Below, one piece after another: positions 8,899-19,516 of a stretch of DNA of 64,000 nt. Position 1 is the stretch's first letter; every line of letters begins with the position of its first letter. Under the pieces are notes generated by a model. That model was not told the origin of the DNA, did not search any database, and saw nothing but the letters and a program-made list of their open reading frames with translations. Made by a program: the position numbers and the translations under genes. The DNA is taken from the NCBI RefSeq assembly GCF_001667775.1, contig NZ_LZJI01000040.1, positions 1 through 64,000 on the forward strand. The letters run 5' to 3'. The stretch is from Mycobacterium sp. E1747 (GTDB taxonomy: Bacteria; Actinomycetota; Actinomycetes; Mycobacteriales; Mycobacteriaceae).

Positions 8899-9762
8899 CT
8901 ACCCGCCAAACCGTGCGCCGGAGTCGACGCCCCACAGCGCCATGGTGAGCAACATGTTCACGATGATCACGACGGTGATGCTGGCCCGCATTCCGTGGCC
9001 CGCGGCGACCCCGACGCCTTCCGGTCCGCCGACCGCGTAATAGCCGTAGTAGCACTGGATCGTGGAGGCGATCCAGACGAAGATGACGGCCTTGATCAAC
9101 GAGTAGACGATGTCCTGCCCGGCCAGCATCAGCGTGAAGTAATGCAGGTAGGAACCGGTCGAGCCGCCGCTGCCCAAACCCACCACCATTTGTGTGCTCA
9201 GGTAGCCGATCGCCAGGCACGCGGCGTACAGCGGGACGATCGCAACCACCGAGGCGATCAGCCGGGTGGTGACCAGGTACGGGATCGGCCGGATCGCAAT
9301 CGATTCCATCGCATCGATCTCCTCGGCGATGCGCATGGAGCCCAGCTGTGCGGTGAAGCGGCAGCCGCCCTGCATGGCGAAGGCCAGCGACGCCATCAGG
9401 GGCGCCAGCTCGCGGGTGTTGACCAACGACGAGACGAAGCCGGTGGCGGGCCCCAGGCCGAGCAGATCCAGGAAGTTGTAGCCCTCAATTCCGACCAGCG
9501 CCCCGACCGTCATGCCGAGCACGACCGCCACGCCGGCGGTTCCGCCGCCCACCACGATCGAGCCGTTGCCCCAGGTGATGTTTGACAGCAGCCGCAAGAA
9601 CTCGCCCCGGTACTGGCGCAGGGCGAGCGGCACCGCGACGAGCGCCCGAACGAAGAAGACCAGCAGGTGCCCGAGCCGGATGATCGGCACTTTGCCGCGG
9701 CGGTAGAGCCGGACGAGGGGGACCGAAATCGGTGCGGACGATTGATCAGCGGACACCGTCAC
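8899..9762 (-). CDS. yrbEB: YrbE-type ABC permease (MlaE family), B
   Basis: A 287-aa integral membrane protein of the MlaE/YrbE family, the permease of the Mce lipid transporter. About six hydrophobic segments are visible. The family signature region GGCRFTAQLGSMRIAEEIDAMES (given here from its two halves, GGCRFTAQLG and MRIAEEIDAM) lies around residues 133-155 and couples to the ATPase. The start is GTG at 9762, one base after the stop of the upstream permease. The MkL-type ATPase is not in this window, as is usual for mycobacterial mce operons. Confidence 0.93.
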   Translation of the reverse strand: MTVSADQSSAPISVPLVRLYRRGKVPIIRLGHLLVFFVRALVAVPLALRQYRGEFLRLLSNITWGNGSIVVGGGTAGVAVVLGMTVGALVGIEGYNFLDLLGLGPATGFVSSLVNTRELAPLMASLAFAMQGGCRFTAQLGSMRIAEEIDAMESIAIRPIPYLVTTRLIASVVAIVPLYAACLAIGYLSTQMVVGLGSGGSTGSYLHYFTLMLAGQDIVYSLIKAVIFVWIASTIQCYYGYYAVGGPEGVGVAAGHGMRASITVVIIVNMLLTMALWGVDSGARFGG

Positions 9763-9763
9763 C

Positions 9764-10603
9764 TCACAGCCCCGTCCTAGGCGACAACATGATGTAGAGC
9801 TGGCTGATGGCGACGTTGACGATCATCAGCAGCAGGATGGCCTCGACCACCGCCGCGTTCACCGAGTTCGCGACGCCCGTCGGTCCGCCCTTGGTGGACA
9901 AGCCTTTTTGGCTCGACACGATGGCCACGATGGCGCCGAACACGACCGCCTTCACCAGCGCCAGGATCATGTCATCGGTCGTCGCGAACGACGCGAACGT
10001 CGACACGAAGCTGCCCGGGGCCCCGTTCTGGAAGTACACGTTGAACATGTAGCTGGCGAAGAATCCCGCGAAGCACACGACGCCGGTGAGGGCCACACCG
10101 ATCATCACCGCGGCGGCGAAGCGAGGGACGACCAGACGGCGGATCACCGAGACGCCCATCACCTCCATCGCGTCGGTCTCTTCACGCATCGTCCGCGAGC
10201 CCAGGTCGGCGGTGATCGCCGACCCCACAGCTGACGCCAGCAGCACCGCGGCCACCAGCGATGCTCCCTGCCGGATGACGGCGAGCCCGCTGGCCGCGCC
10301 GGCCAGCGAGGTGGCACCGACCTGGCCGGCGAGCAGGGCGAACTGGATGGACAGCGTGACGCTGATCGGCAGCGACACCAGGATCGTCGGCAACACGGCG
10401 GTGCCGGCCATGAACGCGCCCTGCCGGACGAATTCCTGCCATTGGAATCGTCCTGTCATCAGGTCGAAGAAGAAGTATTGGGCGGTGCGCACGCCGAGGA
10501 CGAATTGTTCGCCGACCGTGGTCAGTGACGCGACGGGATGACGCTTGACGTATCCGATGGACCATTCCTGAATGGCGGTTACGCCGTCATGCCCGGCCGT
10601 CAT
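9764..10603 (-). CDS. yrbEA: YrbE-type ABC permease (MlaE family), A
   Basis: A 279-aa MlaE-family permease and first gene of the mce operon. Several hydrophobic segments and the coupling region ITADLGSRTMREETDAMEV (about residues 127-145) identify the family. It pairs with the downstream YrbE as a heterodimer at the base of the Mce tube. The ATG at 10603 is the most upstream good start; the intergenic region to the divergent TetR gene (10604-10872) should hold the operon promoter. Confidence 0.93.
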   Translation of the reverse strand: MTAGHDGVTAIQEWSIGYVKRHPVASLTTVGEQFVLGVRTAQYFFFDLMTGRFQWQEFVRQGAFMAGTAVLPTILVSLPISVTLSIQFALLAGQVGATSLAGAASGLAVIRQGASLVAAVLLASAVGSAITADLGSRTMREETDAMEVMGVSVIRRLVVPRFAAAVMIGVALTGVVCFAGFFASYMFNVYFQNGAPGSFVSTFASFATTDDMILALVKAVVFGAIVAIVSSQKGLSTKGGPTGVANSVNAAVVEAILLLMIVNVAISQLYIMLSPRTGL

Positions 10604-10872
10604 CGCGCGGCTATTTGTCGTGTGTCTAGCAAACTCACGGCACCCGTCATTGCGAACCAGTACATCTTGACCGCCGAGCAGAGGGGATCGGAGCCCTTGG
10701 AGCCTAACTTCACAAAAATAGCCTTGGCGGTTCCATAGTTTTGCAGCTCATGGGCGTGTGCTGAGCCAGACTAACCTACTTGATAGGCACTTTCAATAGT
10801 GTAGAGTCACTCATCTGGATCGCCGCTGAGCGGCCCCATGGGCTGAAATGTCGGATTGACGAAGGTGAAGGC
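10604..10872. promoter_or_regulatory. Divergent mce/TetR control region
   Basis: 269 bases between the mce operon and the divergent regulator, visibly more AT-rich than the flanking genes. It contains two adjacent small dyads: CCTA-cttga-TAGG (10775-10787) and CACT-ttcaat-AGTG (10788-10801). These are candidate TetR-family half-sites; the position between two divergent genes fits autoregulation and control of mce. No confident -35/-10 pair was assigned. Confidence 0.45.
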
Positions 10873-11472
10873 ATGCCCTCAGCAAACACGGGCTCGTTGC
10901 GAGACCGCCGTCGTGCTGAGCTAGTTTCGCAGATCCAGCAGACCGCCCAGCGGCTTTTCGCCGAACGCGGCTTCGACGCGGTGACGACCGAGGACATCGC
11001 CGCGGCGGCCGGCATATCGATCAGCACGTATTTCCGGTACGCACCCACCAAGGAGAGCCTGCTGGTCGGTCCGGTCCGGGAGGCCAGCGCCGATTTCATC
11101 GAGTCCTACAGCGCGAGACCACCGGACGAGTCACCGGTCGAGGCGTTGATCCAGTTGTTCGTCGCGCGCGCCCAAGAGGCCATCGAAGTCCAGACGCTGG
11201 ACACCTGGCGCCAGGCCGTTGCCAGCGCCCCGCACCTGTTGAGCCAATCGGTGCTGGTCACCGAGAGCGAACATCGCGAATTCGTCGAGCAAGTGGCGTG
11301 CCGGATGGGCGTCGACGCAGCGGCAGACATCCGGCCCGCGCTGTTGGTGCACACCAGCTTGGCCACGGCAAAATTCCTCATCGATCGCTGGCTCACCCAG
11401 CCCCCCGACGGCGTGGAGTTTCACGTTCAGTTCGAAGAGGCGTTGCGCATGACGCTCGCCGGATTCGGCTGA
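10873..11472 (+). CDS. TetR-family transcriptional regulator
   Basis: A 199-aa one-domain regulator. The N-terminal helix-turn-helix is clear (about 25-62: AQRLFAERGFDAVTTEDIAA, then GISISTYFRYAPTKESLL). The C-terminal ligand domain (about 75-199) is not diagnostic. The ATG at 10873 is preceded by a GAAGGTGAAGG Shine-Dalgarno-like stretch; the longer frame to 10780 crosses the putative operator and was rejected. It diverges from the mce operon, so it probably represses that operon and itself. Ligand unknown. Confidence 0.88.
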   Translation: MPSANTGSLRDRRRAELVSQIQQTAQRLFAERGFDAVTTEDIAAAAGISISTYFRYAPTKESLLVGPVREASADFIESYSARPPDESPVEALIQLFVARAQEAIEVQTLDTWRQAVASAPHLLSQSVLVTESEHREFVEQVACRMGVDAAADIRPALLVHTSLATAKFLIDRWLTQPPDGVEFHVQFEEALRMTLAGFG

Positions 11473-11598
11473 CACGCGAAATGCCTGTGGCGCAGGTCTT
11501 TCCGGAATGTCAGGCACGGCAGGACCGGGAGCGTCCGCGCCGTGGGCCGCGGCACCGGGCTAGCCGGGCTAAACCGCCGTGACTTTGCAAGCCGGCGC

Positions 11599-12740
<1,142 letters not shown>

Positions 12741-12756
12741 TCGAACCTCGGGCGTC

Positions 12757-12799
12757 GCGCCAGCGTGGCGCTCGACGCCGGCCGTCACGCTGGCGTGAC
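12757..12799. repeat. Two GC-rich palindromes after hisG
   Basis: GCGCCA-GCG-TGGCGC (12757-12771) and GTCACGC-TG-GCGTGAC (12784-12799) are perfect dyads that resemble each other and are both followed by CTCG. They sit 17 nt after the hisG stop and could act as a terminator without a U-tract or as small repetitive elements. Confidence 0.55.
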
Positions 12800-12922
12800 G
12801 CTCGGGGCGGGTGTCGCGACCGCGGCTGTGTTAGCGTCCCGCCTAGGGCTGTTTGCCCGTGTCATCCGATGGGCCGTCATCCCTAACGATTGCCGGGCTG
12901 TTCGATCCCCAGGAGGGTCTTC

Positions 12923-13432
12923 GTGACACACGCGCTCATTCTGCTGCTGGCTTTACTGATTGGCGCCGTCGCCGGGCTGCGTTCGCTGACGGCCCCCGCC
13001 GTCGTCGCCTGGGCCGCCTATCTTGGCTGGCTCGACCTGCATGGCACGTGGGCGTCGTGGCTGGCCAACATCATCACGGTCATCGTCTTCACCGTTCTCG
13101 CGATCGGCGAACTGGTCAACGACAAGCTGCCTAAGACGCCGGCCCGCACGGCGCCGCCGATCTTCGCCGCCCGGATCGTCATGGGCGGACTGTCCGGCGC
13201 GGCGCTTGGCGCCTGGCCGCACTGGACCTTCACCGCGCTCGGGGCCGGCGTCATCGGCGCGGTGCTCGGCACCCTCGGCGGCTATCAGGCGCGCAAGCGG
13301 CTGGCCGCCGTGGCCGGCAGGGACCTGCCCATCGCGCTGCTGGAGGACGCGGTAGCGATCTTGGGCGGGTTCGCCATCGCCGCGGTGACGGGCCACGTGC
13401 TGACGGAATACCTGCTGACGGCAGTGAAGTGA
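12923..13432 (+). CDS. DUF4126-type membrane protein (Rv2120c-like)
   Basis: 169 aa with about five hydrophobic segments; the N-terminal part reads GAVAGLRSLTAPAVVAWAAYLGW. In M. tuberculosis a protein of this type follows hisG. The GTG at 12923 has a perfect AGGAGG six bases upstream (12911-12916), which decides the start; the longer frame from 12890 was rejected. Its stop overlaps the start of the next gene by 4 nt. Function unknown. Confidence 0.82.
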   Translation: MTHALILLLALLIGAVAGLRSLTAPAVVAWAAYLGWLDLHGTWASWLANIITVIVFTVLAIGELVNDKLPKTPARTAPPIFAARIVMGGLSGAALGAWPHWTFTALGAGVIGAVLGTLGGYQARKRLAAVAGRDLPIALLEDAVAILGGFAIAAVTGHVLTEYLLTAVK

Positions 13433-14811
13433 CACAGCATTTCGACGCGATCATCGTCGGGGCCGGGCAGGCCGGCCCACCGCTGGCGGGGCGGCTGACG
13501 GCGGCGGGACAGCGGGTTGCGCTGGTGGAGCGCAAACTGATCGGGGGCACCTGCGTGAACACCGGATGCATCCCCACCAAGACCCTGGTGGCCAGCGCGT
13601 ACGCCGCTCACCTCGCGCGCCGCGGCGCGGATTACGGCGTGGCGACCGGACCGGTAAGCGTGGACATGGCGAAGGTCAAGGCGCGCAAGGACGAAATCAT
13701 GCTGGGCGACCGCAAGGGCGTCGAGGACTGGTTGGCGGGGATGCAGGGTTGCACCGTCTTTCGCGGGCACGCCCGGTTCGAGGATCCGCACACGTTGCGT
13801 GTCGACTCCCAAAATGGGCATGACGTGCTGCACGCCGACCGGATCTTCCTCAACGTCGGTGGTCGTGCGGTGGTGCCGGAAATCCCGGGGCTTTCCGACG
13901 TCGAGTTCCTGACCAACGTTTCGATCCTCGAACTCGACACGCTGCCAAGCCATCTCGTCGTCTTGGGTGGCAGTTACATAGCGCTGGAGTTCGCGCAGAT
14001 GTACCGGCGCTTCGGCGCGCGGGTGACCGTCGTCGAGCGGGGTTCGCGGTTGGCGTCCCGCGAGGACGAGGACGTGTCCGCCACCGTCCGCGACATCCTG
14101 GAGGACGAGGGCGTCGATGTCGTCGTCGGTGCGGATGACGTGCGAATCACTAAGACCGGCAACGGCTTTGACCTGACCCCCAGCGCCGGCGCTGCCCCGA
14201 TCGCCGGCAGCCACCTGCTGCTGGCCGTGGGCCGGCGGCCCAACACCGACGACCTCGGGCTCGAGACGGCCGGCGTGCAGACCGACGCCCGCGGCTACAT
14301 CGTCGTCGACGACCAGCTCAGGACCAACGTGGACCACATCTGGGCGATGGGGGACTGCAACGGCAAAGGCGCCTTCACCCACACCTCTTACAACGATTTC
14401 GAGATCGTCGCCGCCAACCTGCTCGATGACGACCCGCGCCGGGTCAGCGACCGCATCACCGCCTACGCGCTTTACATCGACCCCCCGTTGGGGCGGGCCG
14501 GGATGACCGTCGACCAGGTCCGTGCGTCGGGACGCAAGGCGCTGGTCGGTAAGCGGCCGATGACGCGGGTCGGTCGGGCGGTGGAAAAGGGTGAGACGCA
14601 AGGCTTTATGAAGGTGGTGGTGGATGCCGACACCCGGGAGATCCTGGGAGCGGCCATCTTCGGCGTCGGCGGCGACGAGGCCGTACACGAGATCCTCGAC
14701 GTCATGTCCGCCAAAGCGCCCTATACGACGCTGGCTCGCACCATGCACATCCACCCCACCGTCAGCGAACTCATCCCCACGATGCTGCAGGAACTGACAC
14801 CGCTCGACTAG
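13429..14811 (+). CDS. FAD-dependent disulfide reductase (MerA/RclA-like)
   Basis: 460 aa of the pyridine nucleotide-disulfide oxidoreductase class. FAD-binding GAGQAGPPLAG near 10-20; redox-active GGTCVNTGCIPTK (Cys44 and Cys49); NAD(P)-binding GGSYIALEFAQ (about 180-190); the C-terminal dimerisation domain ends with HIHPTVSELIPTM, whose His-Pro/Glu act at the partner's active site. It lacks the N-terminal heavy-metal domain and the C-terminal Cys pair of true mercuric reductase, so mercury is an unlikely substrate. GTG start at 13429 overlaps the previous stop. Confidence 0.85.
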   Translation: MTQHFDAIIVGAGQAGPPLAGRLTAAGQRVALVERKLIGGTCVNTGCIPTKTLVASAYAAHLARRGADYGVATGPVSVDMAKVKARKDEIMLGDRKGVEDWLAGMQGCTVFRGHARFEDPHTLRVDSQNGHDVLHADRIFLNVGGRAVVPEIPGLSDVEFLTNVSILELDTLPSHLVVLGGSYIALEFAQMYRRFGARVTVVERGSRLASREDEDVSATVRDILEDEGVDVVVGADDVRITKTGNGFDLTPSAGAAPIAGSHLLLAVGRRPNTDDLGLETAGVQTDARGYIVVDDQLRTNVDHIWAMGDCNGKGAFTHTSYNDFEIVAANLLDDDPRRVSDRITAYALYIDPPLGRAGMTVDQVRASGRKALVGKRPMTRVGRAVEKGETQGFMKVVVDADTREILGAAIFGVGGDEAVHEILDVMSAKAPYTTLARTMHIHPTVSELIPTMLQELTPLD

Positions 14812-14834
14812 TGGCGATCGCCGCCGGGGTTCGC

Positions 14835-16103
14835 CTACCGCAACGCCGTGGCGGGGCGACGCGAGCGGCGCCTGTTGCGCGGCGCGCTCGGCCGGGGCGG
14901 ACGAGCCGCCACCGGCGTCGGCGCGATGACCTCGCGCGGCGCGGGCGGCCCAGCCAAGGCGTGGATGACGGGGGAGGCCGCCGTCACCTGCTGGGGAACG
15001 GCGCGGATGGCCGCCTTGCGCATCATCGATTCGGCGTCCCGGCGTTGCTCGGGCAGCACGATGGTGACCACGTCGCCGGACGCGCCGGCCCGGGCGGTGC
15101 GGCCGGAGCGATGCAGGTAGGCCTTGTGCTCCGGCGGCGGGTCGACGTGGACCACCAGCTCGATGTTGTCGACGTGCACGCCGCGCGCGGCGATGTCCGT
15201 CGCGACGAGAACGCGCGCGTGACCGGCCGCGAACGCCGCCAGGTTTCGGTCGCGCACATTCTGGGAGAGGTTGCCGTGCAACTCGACCGACGCGATGCCC
15301 GACTGCGTGAGCTGGCGGGCCAACTTACGGGCCTGATGCTTGGTCCGCATAAACAGGATTCGCCGGGACTCCCCAGCGGCCAGCCGGTGCACCAGCTCCC
15401 TCTTTGACTGCGGCCCGTCGACACAGAACAGGTGATGTGTCATCGCGGGAGTCACGGAGACCGGTTCGGCGACCGATCGCGTCACCGGGTCGGAGAGGAA
15501 TCGCTTCACCAGGGTGTCGACGGCGGCGTCGAGCGTGGCCGAGAACAGCATCCGCTGGCCGGCGGTGGGCGTGGCCGCCAAAATGCGGGTGACCGTGGGC
15601 AGGAAGCCCAGATCGGCGAGGTGGTCGGCCTCATCGATGACCGTGACCCGTACCGCATTCAGCTTGACGATGCCCTGCTTCATCAGGTCTTCCAGCCGGC
15701 CCGGACAGGCGACGACGATGTCGACGCCGGATTTCAGCGCCGCGGCCTGCTTGTGCTGCGGCACCCCGCCGAAGACGGTGGTCACGCGCAGGCCCCGAAC
15801 CGCGGCGAGCGGCGCGATGGTTGCGGCGATCTGTGTCGCGAGTTCGCGGGTGGGCGCCAGCACCAGCCCGGTCGGCTTGCCAGGCCGGCGGTTACCCGCG
15901 TCGAGCCGGCTCACCAGCGGGATCGAGAAGGCGAGCGTCTTGCCGCTGCCGGTCTTGCCGCGGCCCAACACATCACGGCCGGCAAGCGTGTCCGGCAGGG
16001 TCTCGATCTGAATTGGGAATGGCCGGTGCGCGCCGCCCTTGGCGAGCGCGTCAACCAGCGGTGGGCTCACCCCGAGGTGAGCAAATGTTGTGTCTTCAAG
16101 CAT
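14835..16103 (-). CDS. DEAD-box RNA helicase (RhlE-like)
   Basis: 422 aa with the full motif set: Q motif region FPIQIETLP, Walker A GRGKTGSGKT (about 47-56), PTRELA, GG, PGRLEDL, VIDEADHL (DEAD), SAT, then LVATDIAARGVHVD and HRSGRTARAG. The C-terminus is an Arg/Pro-rich tail as in cold-inducible RNA helicases. It probably unwinds structured RNA during ribosome assembly or decay. Motif II reads DEAD. Its stop is only 24 nt from the convergent reductase stop. No good Shine-Dalgarno is visible at 16103. Confidence 0.92.
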   Translation of the reverse strand: MLEDTTFAHLGVSPPLVDALAKGGAHRPFPIQIETLPDTLAGRDVLGRGKTGSGKTLAFSIPLVSRLDAGNRRPGKPTGLVLAPTRELATQIAATIAPLAAVRGLRVTTVFGGVPQHKQAAALKSGVDIVVACPGRLEDLMKQGIVKLNAVRVTVIDEADHLADLGFLPTVTRILAATPTAGQRMLFSATLDAAVDTLVKRFLSDPVTRSVAEPVSVTPAMTHHLFCVDGPQSKRELVHRLAAGESRRILFMRTKHQARKLARQLTQSGIASVELHGNLSQNVRDRNLAAFAAGHARVLVATDIAARGVHVDNIELVVHVDPPPEHKAYLHRSGRTARAGASGDVVTIVLPEQRRDAESMMRKAAIRAVPQQVTAASPVIHALAGPPAPREVIAPTPVAARPPRPSAPRNRRRSRRPATALR

Positions 16104-16371
16104 GTTTCAATGTCCCTAAAGCGTCGGTGGTAGCGAGATTGCCCTGCTGGCAACATCGATCGCCGCGACTCGAGGCTGTGCGGAGCGCACCTAGTCATCT
16201 CGGACTCGGCGCCCCGCGGGGATCTGAGAGGAAATAACGAATCGATCACGACGCGCTGGCAAGCCATTTGGCGCCAGCGTTGACATGAGCCTACCGCACT
16301 CGCCGCTGAGCTATTGCGTTAGGGCGCTCAAGCCACAATGACCCTGGTCACACCGGTGGACCCGCCCGCGG
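16104..16371. other. Non-coding leader region of the helicase
   Basis: 268 bases without a convincing gene. It contains a short dyad TTGCC-ctgct-GGCAA (16139-16153), about 36 nt upstream of the helicase start, which could be part of a structured 5' leader. No RNA gene recognised. Confidence 0.4.
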
Positions 16372-17262
16372 TCACGCCGCCGGCTCGGTCGGCTCCGAAA
16401 AGCCTTGCGCCACAGCGATATCCGGCCAGCCGGGGTAGGTAGGTGGGGTTCCGCCGAACAGCGGGCAGTGTTGCTGGTGGGGGCACCAGTCACACAACCG
16501 CGACTGGCTGGGGCGGAAATCGCCCGTTTGGCCGGCGGATTGGATCGCACGCCAGATCGCCATCAGGGTCTTCTCGAAGCGCAGCAACTCGTCGTGGTCG
16601 GGCGAATAGTCCAGCACCTGCCCGTCGGCGAGGTAGATGAGCCGCAGCCGGGCGGGTAGGACGCCGCGCGTGCGCAGCAATGCCACCGCGTAGAACTTCA
16701 TCTGGAACATCGCCTTGAACTCGGCCAGGGCCCGTGCCGCCGGCGGCGCCTTGCCGGTCTTGTAGTCGACCACCCGCAGTTCTCCGGTGGCCGCGACGTC
16801 GATCCGGTCGATGAATCCCCGCAGCAGGGTGCCGTCGGCGAGTTCGACCTCGACGCGTTCCTCGCAGCACTGCGGATCGAAGCGCGTCGGGTCCTCGAGG
16901 CGGTAGTAGCCGGAGAGCAGCGCCCGGGCCTCGGCGATCAGTTGGCCGCGCTGCTCGGAATCGAAGCCGCCGGCCAGGTCGGGCGCCGCGGCGATCGCCT
17001 GGTCCCAGGCCGGCTCGACCAGTGACAGCGCGGTTTCGGGACCGCGCTGCGCGGCGGGCAGCCCGTAGAGCTGCTGCAGGGCGGCGTGCACTACCGAGCC
17101 GCGCAGCTGTGCGGCCGAGGGTGCCTCGGGTAGCCGGTCGATCGCCCGGAACCGGTACAGCAGCGGGCATTGCTTGAAGTCCGCCGCCCGCGACGGGGAC
17201 AGCGCCGGTTTCGAAGCCGGTCGTGCGGCCGGCCGCGCGAGTGCCAGCGGCTGGTCGGTCAT
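16372..17262 (-). CDS. RecB-family nuclease domain protein (Rv2119-like)
   Basis: 296 aa. The PD-(D/E)XK nuclease core is visible as GFIDRIDVA and VVDYKTGK (about 140-165). A Cys near the N-terminus (FKQCPLLY) and a C-terminal cluster CDWCPHQQHC match the split [4Fe-4S] site of AddB/Cas4-type nucleases. It probably acts in DNA end processing, but no partner is adjacent. ATG 17262 is preceded by a TACGCT box 6 nt upstream, consistent with a leaderless message; the frame extending to 17391 runs into the divergent gene. Confidence 0.85.
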   Translation of the reverse strand: MTDQPLALARPAARPASKPALSPSRAADFKQCPLLYRFRAIDRLPEAPSAAQLRGSVVHAALQQLYGLPAAQRGPETALSLVEPAWDQAIAAAPDLAGGFDSEQRGQLIAEARALLSGYYRLEDPTRFDPQCCEERVEVELADGTLLRGFIDRIDVAATGELRVVDYKTGKAPPAARALAEFKAMFQMKFYAVALLRTRGVLPARLRLIYLADGQVLDYSPDHDELLRFEKTLMAIWRAIQSAGQTGDFRPSQSRLCDWCPHQQHCPLFGGTPPTYPGWPDIAVAQGFSEPTEPAA

Positions 17263-17268
17263 GTCCGC

Positions 17269-17274
17269 AGCGTA
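17269..17274 (-). promoter_or_regulatory. -10 box of the RecB-like gene
   Basis: TACGCT ends 6 nt before the ATG at 17262, so transcription would begin at or next to the start codon (leaderless). The same hexamer and spacing occur before dop. Confidence 0.55.
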
Positions 17275-17275
17275 G

Positions 17276-18175
<900 letters not shown>

Positions 18176-18178
<3 letters not shown>

Positions 18179-18305
18179 TGGCGATCGCAAGCGCGACGAA
18201 GCCGGGCGCTGCGGGTCGCCACCGTGGGATTAGTGGCGATCGCGAGCGCGGCGTGGCCGGGCGCTGCGGGTCGCCACCGTGGGATTAGTGGCGATCGCGA
18301 GCGCG
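18176..18305 (+). repeat. 55-bp tandem repeat, about 2.3 copies
   Basis: Units begin GGCGATCGC at 18180, 18235 and 18290, exactly 55 bases apart; the third is truncated at about 18305. Each complete unit contains a 41-bp dyad-ended core (GGCGA...TCGCC: 18180-18220, 18235-18275) followed by ACCGTGGGATTAGT. The array starts at the trmI stop codon and ends at the 3' end of the facing DUF503 gene. Related single copies occur at 36447-36487 and 50288-50328. Confidence 0.95.
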
Positions 18306-18307
18306 CC

Positions 18308-18601
18308 TCAATCGTCGCTACGCTGCAGGCCCCGTCGCACCGACAGCAGCTCGAACTCGGGGTGCGCGGCCACCAGTCGTTCGGCCGCATCCAGGACGTC
18401 GACCGCATGGCTGCGATCTCCGGACGCCATGGCTACGCCGATGCCGGCGCGTCGATACAGCTCGTGCGAACCGGTCTCGGCAGCCGACACACTGAACTTG
18501 CGTTGCAGCTCGGCGACGACGGGGCGGATCACCGACCGCTTCTGTTTGAGGGAGCGGACATCGCCGAGCAGGACGTCGAACTCGAGCCAGCCGATCCACA
18601 T
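18308..18601 (-). CDS. DUF503 / YlxP-family protein (Rv2117-like)
   Basis: 97 aa, the same length as Rv2117. The sequence WLEFDVLLGDVRSLKQKRSV is the DUF503 (YlxP) signature. YlxP proteins are small and often linked to translation factors, but the role is not established. ATG 18601 lies 8 nt after the lppK stop; a TTG at 18613 would overlap lppK and was not chosen. The two genes form an operon. Confidence 0.88.
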   Translation of the reverse strand: MWIGWLEFDVLLGDVRSLKQKRSVIRPVVAELQRKFSVSAAETGSHELYRRAGIGVAMASGDRSHAVDVLDAAERLVAAHPEFELLSVRRGLQRSDD

Positions 18602-18609
18602 GCCGCGGG

Positions 18610-19206
18610 TCAACCGGGCGGAGTCGGAGTCGGGCCGGGCGCGGGAGCGGGGGCGGGTTGCGGTGCCGGGGTGGGCTCGGGCGCCGGTGTCGCCGCGGGA
18701 GGCTTACCCAGTGCCAAAAGCATCTCGGCGGTTCGCCGGGACAGCTGCCAACCGCCTTGGAAGGGCGTGAATTCCATCGGGAAGTGGAAGCTGGCGTTGG
18801 CCCGCTGGGCGGTCGTGACGTCGATGTTCGCCACCACGTTGGCGGGGGTCTTGTCCGACCAAGCGATGTCGTGCGCGACGAACGTCATGGGCAGGTAGCC
18901 GTTGTCGCGCAACGCATTGGTGAATTTGTCCAAGGTGTCCGCGCTCTCCGGGGCGGCGCCTTCGACCAAACTCACCTTGTTGATACCGGGTACGTTCGGG
19001 TCGGCGAGCCGGGTCAAGATGTCGGTAAGGGCTTCAGGCGTCGGCAGCGGGGTAGTCGGAGGGACGACAACCGTGCTCGACGTGGCCGGGGCCGCCGCGG
19101 GCATGGAGGAGGCGATGCGCGGTTGCTGATGCGACGAACACCCCGATATCCCAACCGCCGCCAAGACGGTGGCGGCGCTCACGGCTGCGGACAGGTGCCG
19201 GCGCAT
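18610..19206 (-). CDS. lppK: Lipoprotein LppK
   Basis: 198 aa. The signal peptide ends in a lipobox (VGISGC), so the Cys near residue 23 is the lipidation site. The mature domain ([47 protein letters not shown]) matches M. tuberculosis LppK (Rv2116). The C-terminus is a Pro-Ala repeat tail that is longer here. It may be a low-molecular-weight protein antigen-like (DUF) lipoprotein; function unknown. ATG 19206 was chosen because it gives the complete signal peptide; upstream codons give an Arg-rich non-signal sequence. Confidence 0.9.
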   Translation of the reverse strand: MRRHLSAAVSAATVLAAVGISGCSSHQQPRIASSMPAAAPATSSTVVVPPTTPLPTPEALTDILTRLADPNVPGINKVSLVEGAAPESADTLDKFTNALRDNGYLPMTFVAHDIAWSDKTPANVVANIDVTTAQRANASFHFPMEFTPFQGGWQLSRRTAEMLLALGKPPAATPAPEPTPAPQPAPAPAPGPTPTPPG

Positions 19207-19516
19207 CCAGTCGATCAGGACGGCGTGTGGGTTGGGACGCTTCCCGAAGCGGCCGCCCGCCGCGCGGTCGAGCCAACGGGTGCAACTGAACTCACACCCG
19301 CGGTCGCCACGCCGACGTCGGCCGTGCCCAGAAAGCCTGTGGCGAGGCTTTTTGCGGTCACGGCGGCCCTTTCGATCAGCGAGATTAGTGGCCGAGAATA
19401 CCAGCGAGACGAAAATCTTAACTTTTCGTGGGTATTTGACTCCGCGCATCATTGGTCAATCGCCGGTAGCGTTGAAGTATCCACCGCGCCAATTCGGTGT
19501 GGGAAAGGAGCGCAAC
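19207..19516. promoter_or_regulatory. Divergent lppK/mpa control region
   Basis: 310 bases with no supported gene. The half nearest mpa (about 19405-19500) is AT-richer and includes TTGACT at 19436, but I could not pair it with a -10 at standard spacing. The mpa start is set by AAAGGAG at 19504-19510. Confidence 0.4.

Noticed and set aside
7835..9040. Long plus-strand reading frame (401 codons) opposite mceA and the YrbE genes
   Set aside because: It is Arg/His/Gly-rich with no family resemblance, and mirrors the well-supported minus-strand genes; high GC creates such frames.
12741..12922. Possible small RNA or CRISPR-like repeat after hisG
   Set aside because: Only two non-identical palindromes with no spacer-repeat periodicity; no CRISPR features or cas genes in the window.
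13429..14811. Mercuric reductase of a mer resistance island
   Set aside because: The protein lacks the N-terminal heavy-metal domain and C-terminal vicinal Cys, and no merR, merT or merB is nearby.
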